A DNA stretch of 64,000 nt from Halorubrum aidingense JCM 13560 (GTDB lineage: Archaea; Halobacteriota; Halobacteria; Halobacteriales; Haloferacaceae). Of this stretch, positions 16,627 to 24,354 are shown in pieces; within the stretch, counting starts at the first letter, position 1; the number at the start of each line of letters is the position of its first letter. The translations under genes and the position numbers were made by a program. The notes beneath the pieces are model-generated. The model ran no database searches and had not been told where the DNA came from. It worked only from the letters and a program-made list of their open reading frames with translations. The DNA lies in assembly GCF_000336995.1 (NCBI RefSeq), contig NZ_AOJI01000024.1, forward strand, positions 48,900 to 112,899, read 5' to 3'.

Positions 16627-18009
16627 TTAGCTGTTGCCGTCCTTGCGCAGTCTGTTGATATTCGGATGCCGGTTCAACACGTGCATCATCACCGCCGCGA
16701 TACACAGCAGCACCCCCCCGACCGCGAACAGGATAGGCGGGACCAGCCGGATCGAAACGCTCGTGCCGGTCTGAGCGGCGTGTACGAGAAACTGGATCGT
16801 CAGCGTGACGCCGAATAGGGTGATCAGACCGCCGGGGAGCCCGAGGATGAGTAGCGGTTTCCCGTACTCGATCGTCCAGAAGATGTTCCGGAGGAGATCG
16901 AGACCGTGAGACACCGACCCCTGTGAGCTGGCGTTCTCGACATCGTAGGAGATCGTCGTTTCGACCTCCGACACGCTCAGGCGGTTCCGGTGCGCGTGAT
17001 GAAGGATATCCGTGCTCGCGCCCATGTTGTCCCCGATCAGCGGATCGGCCGCGAGCGATCGGACCGCGTACAGGCTATAGCTCCGGTAGCCGCTTTGCGT
17101 GTCCCGGATGAACCCGCTGGGGCGAAGCTTTCCGAGGCTGGCGTTCGTGAGGTGGTTGATGACCGCTAACCCCACCGACCGGACGAAGGGGATCTTCGTC
17201 TTCCGCTCACCGACGTAGCGGCTTCCGATGACGATATCGGTATCCTGGCGCGTCTGTGTCTCGACGAGCGTTGGAATGTCTCCCGGGTCGTGTTGGCCGT
17301 CGGCGTCAATGACGACCAAATGCGCCGCCCGTCGGTCGGCGGCCTCGCGGAAGAGCGTTTTGAGTGCACCCCCGTACCCCCGGTTTCGTTCGTGCACCAC
17401 GACGATTGCGCCGGCATCGCGAGCGCGGTCGGCCGTGTCGTCACGACTCCCGTCGTCCACGACCATGACCTCATCGGCGTACGCGGCGGCGCGATCAACT
17501 ACCTTCCCAATGCTGTCCGCGGCGTTGTACGCCGGGATGCCGACGACGATCGTTGGACTGTCAGTTGTTTGATCCCAGTGTTCGGGGATAGCAATGACCT
17601 CGTAATCGGCATTCTCAAACGCAACAGCCGTCCGATCGTAGTCGATGCGAGGACAATCACGTGTCTGTAAGATAATCCCCGACAAGCCTCGCTCTCTGGC
17701 CGTTCGAGATAACAACTGATGAAACTCGCCTTGGCTGGTCCGCCGTGAAGGCGGAGAGAGAACGACGGCACCGAGGTCTGCTAACGTGTCTAGCGTCTCG
17801 TCGTTTTTTAAATTGGAGACCACGAACACCGTATGACCGCGGTGTCGTGCTCGAATTGCAGTCCGTAACGCAGCATCCGTGTTACTATCGGTCAGTACGA
17901 CACCGACTGCGACGTTCTGTAGCAAACGAGCCGCTGGCGGAGCGATCGTATCGGAGGCGTCCACGGCATCCGGCTCGTCGCGGACGACACGGTTGTTTGC
18001 ATCAGTCAT
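16627..18009 (-). CDS. DPM1-like family 2 glycosyltransferase with extra N-terminal domain and two membrane segments
   Basis: A 460-residue enzyme; I start at MTDANN rather than seven codons upstream. The GT2 core begins at residue 151 (TIVVGIPAYNAADSIG). It has VMVVDDGSRDDT at 181-192, NRGYGGALKTLF at 209-220 and the metal-binding DADGQHDP at 235-242, all typical of dolichyl-phosphate mannose/glucose synthases and archaeal AglJ-like enzymes. QSGYRSY, near residue 313, is also conserved in them. Two hydrophobic segments lie at about 370-400 and 415-445. Residues 30-145 form an additional alpha/beta domain (GVVLTDSNTDAALRTA, IILQTRDCPRIDYD) that I do not recognise. Likely role: making a polyprenyl-phosphate sugar donor. 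Confidence 0.85.
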   Translation of the reverse strand: MTDANNRVVRDEPDAVDASDTIAPPAARLLQNVAVGVVLTDSNTDAALRTAIRARHRGHTVFVVSNLKNDETLDTLADLGAVVLSPPSRRTSQGEFHQLLSRTARERGLSGIILQTRDCPRIDYDRTAVAFENADYEVIAIPEHWDQTTDSPTIVVGIPAYNAADSIGKVVDRAAAYADEVMVVDDGSRDDTADRARDAGAIVVVHERNRGYGGALKTLFREAADRRAAHLVVIDADGQHDPGDIPTLVETQTRQDTDIVIGSRYVGERKTKIPFVRSVGLAVINHLTNASLGKLRPSGFIRDTQSGYRSYSLYAVRSLAADPLIGDNMGASTDILHHAHRNRLSVSEVETTISYDVENASSQGSVSHGLDLLRNIFWTIEYGKPLLILGLPGGLITLFGVTLTIQFLVHAAQTGTSVSIRLVPPILFAVGGVLLCIAAVMMHVLNRHPNINRLRKDGNS

Positions 18010-18438
18010 GATCCAGCATCCGTCCACGCAGTTCGGAGCGGACCGTCGAGCGAGACCATCGAACCGCGGCCAGAACGTAGTGTAGATGACCCCTCCGAGA
18101 AACCGAGAGGAGGTGTCACGTCACGACCTGTAACTCGAACTGTTACTGCGTTGGTCCTCACAATCTGTCTCCTGTAAAGCCACATGAGGTGACTTCTATG
18201 CGTATATGGGCTGCTTAGTAGATAAAAACTGAGGTCTTGGTAAGCTCATCTTAACGCTCCCCTATGCAGGGGACAACGCCAGCGTATCTGCTTCGTTTCA
18301 GAGAAGTCATGGGTTCTTGGAACGGAGAGCGGGAGCGTGGATCAACCGTCTTCCCACGGCTAACGCCAGGACGGCTCACAGAACTCAGGACGCAGAGAGG
18401 CTACCAGATTCGTCGATACGGTGAACGGGTACGGCGTT
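18010..18438. other. Non-coding gap between DUF1616 and DPM1-like genes
   Basis: About 430 bases without a credible gene; short open frames here have no family features and poor composition. The core around 18195-18240 is AT-rich. On the minus strand it holds TATA-like stretches (a TATATAC-type element near 18200 and TTTTTATC near 18230) that could drive the downstream glycosyltransferase with a leader of about 160-190 bases. A small inverted repeat (TCCCC/GGGGA) lies near 18258-18275. Confidence 0.4.
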
Positions 18439-19380
18439 TTACGCTGGTCTTACAGTGAGCCAGACGTGGACTTGCCGGAGTGGAGACTCCGACCCGGTCC
18501 GGTAGAGGCGATATGTCATCCGAAGCTCTTCACCGGCCATCGACGGTTGGACAGTGTGGCGACGGATCGTCCTCTCACCGGGAGAGAGCTGAATGTCGAT
18601 TCTACCGAGGCGACGTGACTCCCTGACAGTGACGTCGTCTCCGTCGACCGTCACGCGTTCGAGCCGTACCGTAACATAGCCATCGAACGACAACGTGCTT
18701 GTTCCGACGCCGACACCAGCGGTGATCGGATCGCCGACAGTTGCGTTCGAGGGGTAGGCCCCCGCCGTGAGTTCACCCGACTCGTTTTCGCCGAGAACAT
18801 ACAGTTCGATGACCGATCCGTCGCTGGTCGACTCCTCGGCGACGACACCGACCGCCCCAGCAGCAGCAATGACCATGAGAATCGTCAGGACGACGCTGAC
18901 GGCGCTCTCATCGATCACGGCAGTGCGAACGGTTGAGCGGACGGCACCGAGGCCAATACCCGCTTGGTAGGCCGTATCGAGACTCCGACGTCGATACCAC
19001 GCAACGGCTGTTGCCCCAACGGAGACGACTGACAGCCCTACGACAATAGCCGTCCGGTCAAATCCCCAGATCGTGAAATCAAGCATCACACCAACGACGG
19101 TGAGGGCAATCCCGCTCCCGGCAACGCTCGCACCGATACGCGCTACCCACGAGATCTCCGTTGCGGAGCCCGGTGCCAAGTCGCCTCTACGCGGGAACAC
19201 CGCTGAAACGAGCGCGTACCCCGGAACGAGTAGCACAAAAGGAAGCCCGATGACGACGGCGAGACCTCGGATATCACCGAGCGGAGTGAACACGATACCG
19301 GCCAGCAGTATGACAGTCGCGACGACGGCAAAGAGGTCCGCGGCCAGCACTCGATTGTTCGGTACTCCAAGATCCGACAT
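18439..19380 (-). CDS. DUF1616 family membrane protein
   Basis: A 313-residue protein of the archaeal DUF1616 family. It begins with a membrane segment, followed by PLGDIRGLAVVIGLPFVLLVPGYALVSAVFP, whose LVPGYALV core is the family hallmark. Two further membrane segments and a central hydrophobic span (near residue 180) precede an extracellular beta-rich domain with TAGAYPSNATVGDPITAGVGV, plausibly Ig-like. Members often sit beside archaeal glycosylation genes; function is unproven. I start at MSDLGVPN, eight codons inside the longest frame, matching the usual N-terminus. Confidence 0.8.
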   Translation of the reverse strand: MSDLGVPNNRVLAADLFAVVATVILLAGIVFTPLGDIRGLAVVIGLPFVLLVPGYALVSAVFPRRGDLAPGSATEISWVARIGASVAGSGIALTVVGVMLDFTIWGFDRTAIVVGLSVVSVGATAVAWYRRRSLDTAYQAGIGLGAVRSTVRTAVIDESAVSVVLTILMVIAAAGAVGVVAEESTSDGSVIELYVLGENESGELTAGAYPSNATVGDPITAGVGVGTSTLSFDGYVTVRLERVTVDGDDVTVRESRRLGRIDIQLSPGERTIRRHTVQPSMAGEELRMTYRLYRTGSESPLRQVHVWLTVRPA

Positions 19381-19550
19381 GCCGTGTGGTTCACCTGAGA
19401 TCAATAAAAAGACGCGGGGTATTCGGCTGACCCAGACGGCTGAACGTCGGGCAGCCCGTGAGAGACGCTACAATGCGTTCATATTATTACTAATATATTA
19501 CTCCGTTGAAATACTCAAAGAGTTACAGGTTCGCGGGGTAGTTTGACTGG

Positions 19551-19798
19551 ATGCAAGCCCTCCCAAGATCGCGGTTACTCCGATGTATTGAGCAGGCATT
19601 TCACTTGCTCGTCGAACTGTCACCCACTACTCTTCGAAGTTCTCGAAACGACGGTACACACTTCATCAGCACATCGTTCTCCTGTGTCTCAGCGTTCGGA
19701 AGGATGCGACCTCTCGGACGCTCCTCGACGAACTCATCGAGATGTCCCGCAGTCGGAACGCGATGTTTCCAGAGTGTCGTATTTACAGCCTTGATTGA
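19551..19798 (+). pseudogene. Frameshifted N-terminal remnant of a haloarchaeal IS transposase
   Basis: Two frames together give a transposase N-terminus. The first, from the ATG at 19551, reads MQALPRSRLLRCIEQAFH. After a one-base shift near 19602-19606, the second reads LARRTVTHYSSKFSKRRY, then TLHQHIVLLCLSVRKDATSR and TLLDELIEMSRSR, before a TGA at 19796-19798. I recall the YSSKFSK, HQHIVLLCL-VRK and TLLDELIEMPRIR segments from haloarchaeal DDE transposases of IS elements. The catalytic part is missing and no inverted repeats are visible, so this is a dead fragment. It is 250 bases from tRNA-Glu, at the edge of the glycan island. Confidence 0.7.
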
Positions 19799-20045
19799 CG
19801 TGCTTTTTAAGTAAATATTAGGTGAATCTTCTCTTACTTTTCCTACCAGAATTAAGGGGTCGGTTTCCCGGTCAGCGTCTTTCATTGCCTGCCCCTCCTG
19901 ACGGTATCCCGAGTCATTGCCCCTCGATTTCGGCGATCGCAAGACGGCGTCGGGTTCAATACACCTTGTGAGTCGCATTGCCGTGAACATGGGTTTACCT
20001 CTGGTTAGTTCACGGCGAAAATCGGAAGAAGGCGTCGAGTTAGAA

Positions 20046-20120
20046 TGCTCCGGCTGGGATTCGAACCCAGGTCATTGCCGTGAGAGGGCAATATGATTGG
20101 CCGGACTACACCACCAGAGC
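20046..20120 (-). tRNA. tRNA-Glu (anticodon CTC)
   Basis: Read on the minus strand, the acceptor stem GCTCTGG pairs with CCGGAGC with discriminator A. The anticodon arm is TTGCC-CTCTCAC-GGCAA with anticodon CTC, and the T arm contains GGTTCGAATCC. No intron and no encoded CCA. Length 75 nt. Confidence 0.95.
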
Positions 20121-20271
20121 GCACGTCTGTTTGACGCATCTATCGGTACGAAAGGCGATTGTAAAACAGTTCCGTTTTGACCGCGCCGTGCCGTGGTTTA
20201 CCGTGGATCGTCCCCGCCCGCTGCGGCGGTCGATGCCACCGACTGCGACCGTCGTCCCCGCCCGCCGCGAC

Positions 20272-21336
20272 TCACACGTTGACGACGAACTCGTCCGGGT
20301 CGGCCGCGCCGGCGGCGATCGCGGCGAGCAGGTCGGCGACGGCGTCGAGGTCGTCCAGGTCGATGACTTCCACCGGCGTGTGCATGTACCGGTTCGGGAT
20401 CGCGATGGTGAGCGACGGAACGCCGCCGCACGAGGTGAAGAAGGCGTCAGCGTCGGTGCCGGTCCGTGTGCCGGCGGCCTGCAACTGCACGTCGATATCG
20501 GCGTCGGTCGCCGCCGCTCGCGCACGGTCGACGAGCACTGGATGGTTCGCGCTGCCGCGGGTGACCACGGGGCCGTCGCCGAGCGTGACGGGCCCGCGGC
20601 GCTCGCGGTCGACGTCGGGGTTGTCGGTCGCGTGGGTGACGTCGACGGTGAGGAACGCGTCGACGTCGTCGAGGTCGACGCCGACCATCCGAGCGCCCTG
20701 CAGGCCGACCTCTTCTTGGACGGTCGAGACGGCGTAGACGGTGGCGTCGACGTCGGCGGCGACGGCGCGGCGGAACCCCTCGGCGGCCGCCCAGGTGCCG
20801 GCTCGGTTGTCGATCCCCCGGGCAGCGATCCGGCCGCCGACCAGCTCCTCGACGTCGGTCGTGAAGGTGACGGGGTCGCCGACCTCGACGTGATCGCGGG
20901 CCTCCGCGGCGTCAGTCGCGCCGATATCGACGAACTGCGCCGTGATCTCCTCGTACTCGTCTTCGGTCGGATCGCGGAGGTGGATCGCGGTCTGCCCGAT
21001 GACGCCCTGAACCGGCTCGTCGGCGTGTATCGTCACGTGTTGGCCCTTCGAGACGCTGCGGTCGGACCCGCCGATCCGGGCGATCCGAAGGAACCCGTCG
21101 TCGAGCACGTCGCGGACGATGAACCCGATCTCGTCGGCGTGGCCCGTGAAGGCGATCGTCGGCGCATCGGGGTCGCCCTCGTGTACGGCGACGGCGTTGC
21201 CGTAGGCGTCGGTCGAAACGTCGTCGGCGAATTCGCGGACGTACGCGGCCCACACCCGCTGACCGGCGGTCTCGAAGCCGGACGGGCTGGCGGTTGCGAG
21301 CAGTTCGTCGAGGAACGCTCGCTGCGACTCGTTCAT
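20272..21336 (-). CDS. M42 family metallo-aminopeptidase
   Basis: A 354-residue enzyme of the M42 (TET aminopeptidase/FrvX) family, which forms large dodecameric cytoplasmic peptidases that trim peptides. The two-metal site is visible: His66 (TGHADEIG), Asp176 (RGIDNRAG), Glu208/Glu209 (VQEEVGLQG), Asp232 (VDVTHATD) and His319 (YMHTPVEV). I start at MNESQRAF, since the longer frame adds 24 residues without family similarity. The gene stands alone between tRNA-Glu and a divergent small gene. Confidence 0.92.
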   Translation of the reverse strand: MNESQRAFLDELLATASPSGFETAGQRVWAAYVREFADDVSTDAYGNAVAVHEGDPDAPTIAFTGHADEIGFIVRDVLDDGFLRIARIGGSDRSVSKGQHVTIHADEPVQGVIGQTAIHLRDPTEDEYEEITAQFVDIGATDAAEARDHVEVGDPVTFTTDVEELVGGRIAARGIDNRAGTWAAAEGFRRAVAADVDATVYAVSTVQEEVGLQGARMVGVDLDDVDAFLTVDVTHATDNPDVDRERRGPVTLGDGPVVTRGSANHPVLVDRARAAATDADIDVQLQAAGTRTGTDADAFFTSCGGVPSLTIAIPNRYMHTPVEVIDLDDLDAVADLLAAIAAGAADPDEFVVNV

Positions 21337-21512
21337 GTGCGAGCCTGTCGGGGAGCGAGTAAGAACTCGCCGATCCGAACCGAGAGCGGCGATCACAGGC
21401 TCGAACACGAAGCGGGACGATCACGGCCCCGAGACCTCGCTATGTCCCGTTTCGGCGCCCCGATGCAGCCACCCCCGACACGCATAAGCCGTCGGCGCGC
21501 AAATAGTGGTGT

Positions 21513-21833
21513 ATGAGTGACACATCGTTCACGCTGCTCGAGATCACCCTCGGCGACGGCGACATCGATATCGGGCCGCTTGGGCTCGTCGTCGAACCGG
21601 GCGAGACGGCCGCGGCGGCGAGACCGGCGGACGGCGTCACGGGAGACAGCGTCGCGGACGACGGATCGAATGGTGACGGCTCGAACGTCGACGACGGCGG
21701 CTGCGGTTGCTCGGTGGCGACCGTCGGTTTGGCCCTGCTGGTCGCCGGGCTGGTTACCGCTCTCGGGTTCGCCGCGGCGAAGTTCCTCGGCCGTGACGAG
21801 GATGTTCCGTCCGGGATCGCCGGCGACGAGTGA
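21513..21833 (+). CDS. Small single-TM protein of unknown function
   Basis: A 106-residue protein with an N-terminal acidic beta-rich segment (LLEITLGDGDIDIGPLG), an Asp/Ser/Gly-rich middle with a DDGGCGCS motif at about residues 60-67, one membrane helix (VATVGLALLVAGLVTALGF) and a short acidic tail. The start is supported by its position just after an AT-containing stretch. No family recognised; related small proteins seem common in haloarchaea, but I cannot verify this. Same strand as the zincin-like gene, 51 bases upstream of it. Confidence 0.6.
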   Translation: MSDTSFTLLEITLGDGDIDIGPLGLVVEPGETAAAARPADGVTGDSVADDGSNGDGSNVDDGGCGCSVATVGLALLVAGLVTALGFAAAKFLGRDEDVPSGIAGDE

Positions 21834-21884
21834 CCGGCCGCAGACCGACACAAGGGATTTGAGGGCGACTCCCGTCGAACCGAT

Positions 21885-22949
21885 ATGGACATTCTCCGAA
21901 GCCTCCGCGCGATCTCCGAGGCGTCCGGCCCCGGCGTCGTCGACTGGGAGCGGGCCGCGGCGGCTGCGAAGGCGAGCACCGACCCCGGTTCGCTCGCGCT
22001 CACGCCCACGGAGCGCGAGGGGTACGCGGCCGACGTGCGAGACGCGCGCGGCCGGCTCCGCGGCGTCGCCGGCATCGAGTTCGACGTGCCGGACGCGATC
22101 GAGGTGCAGAACCGCCACCACTGGATCGACGCGAGCGTCGACACCTTCCGGAACGTGATGGCGCCCGTCGAGGCGGCCGCGGCCGGCGGTGACGAAACCG
22201 CGGTCGGCAGCGACGAGAGCGTCCTCGGCGGGTCGATCGTGGAGCCGACCGGCGGAGCGTCGAATCCCGTGTTCACCGTCTCGCGGGACCTCTCGCGGGT
22301 CGCCAACACGGGATCGATGGCGTTCGCGCTCGGCTTTCTCGCCCGAAACGTGCTCGGGCAGTACGACCCGTTGCTGCTCGCCGACGAGCCCGACGCGGCC
22401 CACGGGCTCTACTTCGTCCACCCGAACATCGTCGCCGTCGCGGCCTCGCTCGATGTCGACTACCCGCGGTTCAGGCGGTGGATCGCCTTCCACGAGGTCA
22501 CCCACGCGGCGGAGTTCGGCGCGGCGCCGTGGCTCCCCGAGTACCTCGAATCGCGAGTCGAGCGCGGCGTCGACGGGCTGACGAGCGGACGGCTGACGGT
22601 CGCCGACCTGGACCGCGAGTCGTTCGCGGAGCTACAGGCGGCGATGACGGCGGTCGAGGGCTACGCGGAGGTGCTGATGGACCGCGCGTTCGACGACGAG
22701 TACGACGACCTGCGCCGCAAACTCGACGAGCGGCGCGGCGGCGGCGGTCCGGTTCGACGGCTCGCGAGCCGGCTGCTCGGTCTCGGCTTAAAACGGCAGC
22801 AGTACGAGCGCGGCGCCGCCTTCTTCCGACACGTCGCCGACGCTCGCGGCATCGAGGCCGCCGGGGTCGTCTGGGAGCGCCCCGAGAACCTTCCGACGAG
22901 CGCGGAGATAGAGGACCCGGACGCGTGGCTGGTGCGGGTCGATCCCTGA
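21885..22949 (+). CDS. Zincin-like metallopeptidase, F420-biosynthesis-associated family (Zincin_2)
   Basis: A 354-residue protein with a HEVTH motif at residues 203-207 (FHEVTHAAEFGAAPWL), the HExxH zinc/catalytic signature. The surrounding pattern (VHPNIVAVAASLDVD upstream, YAEVLMDRAFDDEYDDLRRKLDERR downstream) fits the Zincin_2/DUF2342 family. Bacterial members are annotated as associated with coenzyme F420 biosynthesis because of gene co-occurrence. No signal peptide, so cytoplasmic. Real proteolysis is not demonstrated for the family. Confidence 0.8.
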   Translation: MDILRSLRAISEASGPGVVDWERAAAAAKASTDPGSLALTPTEREGYAADVRDARGRLRGVAGIEFDVPDAIEVQNRHHWIDASVDTFRNVMAPVEAAAAGGDETAVGSDESVLGGSIVEPTGGASNPVFTVSRDLSRVANTGSMAFALGFLARNVLGQYDPLLLADEPDAAHGLYFVHPNIVAVAASLDVDYPRFRRWIAFHEVTHAAEFGAAPWLPEYLESRVERGVDGLTSGRLTVADLDRESFAELQAAMTAVEGYAEVLMDRAFDDEYDDLRRKLDERRGGGGPVRRLASRLLGLGLKRQQYERGAAFFRHVADARGIEAAGVVWERPENLPTSAEIEDPDAWLVRVDP

Positions 22950-23287
22950 GCGAAGCGGCGGGCGACTGACGAGGCCGGGGAGGTGTGAGGGACGATTGCG
23001 ATGCGGAGCAGCGGGGCCTGTGGAGGCGTCCCCCGGCGATCCGCTGGCAACTCCTTATAAATACGCGGAGGGCGCGAAGCCCTGCTGGCAGCCGGCGTCG
23101 GAGCTGTCGACGACTGGTAATCTGTGAGAGCGCGGGGTGTCACCGACGGCAACGCCATTCTCCACTTATAAATAATCGGTCGGTCGGTTCGATTCGCGCA
23201 CCGCTGCGATCGGTTCTCCACGCCGGACGGAATCGGCGTCGAATCACGACGGAATCGGCGTCGAATCGGTCGTGACCCGCCCGCACC
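22950..23287. other. Convergent gap with two TATA-like boxes and a direct repeat
   Basis: This 338-base gap lies between two gene 3' ends, so neither flanking gene needs a promoter here. It holds two strong archaeal TATA-like elements, CTTATAAATA at 23054-23063 and CTTATAAATAA at 23165-23175. It also has a perfect 20-base direct repeat (gacggaatcggcgtcgaatc at 23226-23245 and 23248-23267). No convincing open frame is present. A short untranslated RNA or a dispersed repeat element is possible. Confidence 0.45.
23226..23267. repeat. Two-copy 20-bp perfect direct repeat
   Basis: Two identical 20-base copies with a 22-base period, separated by two bases, in the gap between the zincin-like and CBS genes. 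Their role is unknown; slippage duplication is the simplest explanation. Confidence 0.8.
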
Positions 23288-23782
23288 TTACGCCAGTCGC
23301 TTGTCCCGGAACGCTCGGATCACGTCTTGCCGGGCGATGATGCCGACGAGCCGCTCGTCGTCGTCGACGACCGGAACCCGGTTGATGTCCGGGTCGTCAC
23401 CGGTGAGCAGATCGAGCACCACCTCCACGTCCGTGTCGGGCGTGACCGTCGCGACGTCGGTGCTCATCACGTCGGAGATGGGGCGGTCCGCGTTGCGGAC
23501 CATGTCCACGCCCAGATCGAGGTCGGCCCACGGCGGCTTCACCTGATAGGTGAGCGTGTCGACGAACGGCGGGAGCCCGATCGGAATCCACAGCGTCTCG
23601 TCGTCCGGTTCGAACAGGTCGACGAGGTCAGACTCGGTGACGACGCCCACCACGCGGTCGTCATCGTCGACGACGGGGAACCCGCTGAAGTCGTAGCGGG
23701 CGAATCGCTTGAACACGTCCGCGACGTCGTCGTCCCGGGCGACCGTCTTCACGTCGGTCACCATCAGGTCACGCGCTTGCAT
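23288..23782 (-). CDS. CBS-domain pair protein
   Basis: A 164-residue protein made of two CBS motifs. The first (MQARDLMVTDVKTVARDDD, then DFSGFPVVDDDDRVVGVVTESDL) spans about residues 1-60; the second (ISDVMSTDVATVTPDTD, then INRVPVVDDDERLVGIIARQDVI) spans about 100-160. Together they form a Bateman module that binds adenine nucleotides and senses energy state. I start at MQARDLM; a longer frame would run into the tRNA-Met intron region. There is no attached effector domain, so the partner is unknown. Confidence 0.88.
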   Translation of the reverse strand: MQARDLMVTDVKTVARDDDVADVFKRFARYDFSGFPVVDDDDRVVGVVTESDLVDLFEPDDETLWIPIGLPPFVDTLTYQVKPPWADLDLGVDMVRNADRPISDVMSTDVATVTPDTDVEVVLDLLTGDDPDINRVPVVDDDERLVGIIARQDVIRAFRDKRLA

Positions 23783-23917
23783 ACAGTCATCGTCGCATCG
23801 GGAGTCCGTAGGCGTTTCGACTGAAGCCTCGCACCTCTCGGCTGGGGCGTCGCGTTCGGGGAACCCGCCGCGACTCGCGGCGGGACATCGACGCCTCTCG
23901 GGATGTGAATTATAGAG

Positions 23918-24071
23918 TGGCCGGGGTGGGCTCCGAACCCACGATCTCCGCATGTCCCAGGTCCGAGGCTCGGCGGAGCCACGGGAAGGACGCGGACGCT
24001 TCCAAGGCGTCACCGCACCGAATCTCCGAACCCTATGAGTGCGGCGCTATGTCCAGCTAAGCCACCCGGCC
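23918..24071 (-). tRNA. tRNA-Met elongator (anticodon CAT) with 80-nt intron
   Basis: On the minus strand GGCCGGG pairs with CCCGGCC plus discriminator A. The T arm is GTGGG-TTCGGAG-CCCAC and the anticodon stem CCGCA pairs with TGCGG. The anticodon loop reads CTCATA then A, interrupted after position 37. Exon 1 is 24071 to 24034 and exon 2 is 23953 to 23918; the intron is 23954-24033. The intron position, one base 3' of the anticodon, is the canonical archaeal site cut by the splicing endonuclease at a bulge-helix-bulge. Confidence 0.93.
23954..24033 (-). other. tRNA-Met intron
   Basis: An 80-base intron between tRNA positions 37 and 38. It can fold on itself and contains GC-rich paired segments (for example GTGGCTCCGCC near its 3' half). 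A stem spanning the two exon junctions should give the bulge-helix-bulge recognised by the archaeal endonuclease. Boundaries follow from anticodon-stem pairing and could be off by one base. Confidence 0.8.
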
Positions 24072-24354
24072 TCACCTTTCCGTACCGCGATGAAACTCTT
24101 TAAGCTTCCCATCCGTCGGAGGATTGTGAGTCGGTGACAGGGAACGGGCGGCGACCGGTCGGCAGCCGGCAAGCGGCCGATCGGCGGCCGATCGGCGGTT
24201 GGTGATCGCGGAACTCCGCGTTCGCATTCGTGGTGCCGCGGCCGCTGTGCCGCGCCTGCGAGGCGGCGTCCGTGACGCCACGATCACGCGACCGCAACCG
24301 CACGGCTCCGGCGGACCCCGCGGATTTATCACCGGCGGGGCGGATAGCCGCGAT

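Noticed and set aside
18264..18618. Short open frames in the gap before and inside the DUF1616 3' end
   Set aside because: No start signal, family features or matching composition; partly antisense to DUF1616.
19601..19990. 129-residue minus-strand open frame across the transposase remnant
   Set aside because: Half of it is antisense to the recognisable transposase fragment. The other half has no family similarity I can name, so a gene is not supported.
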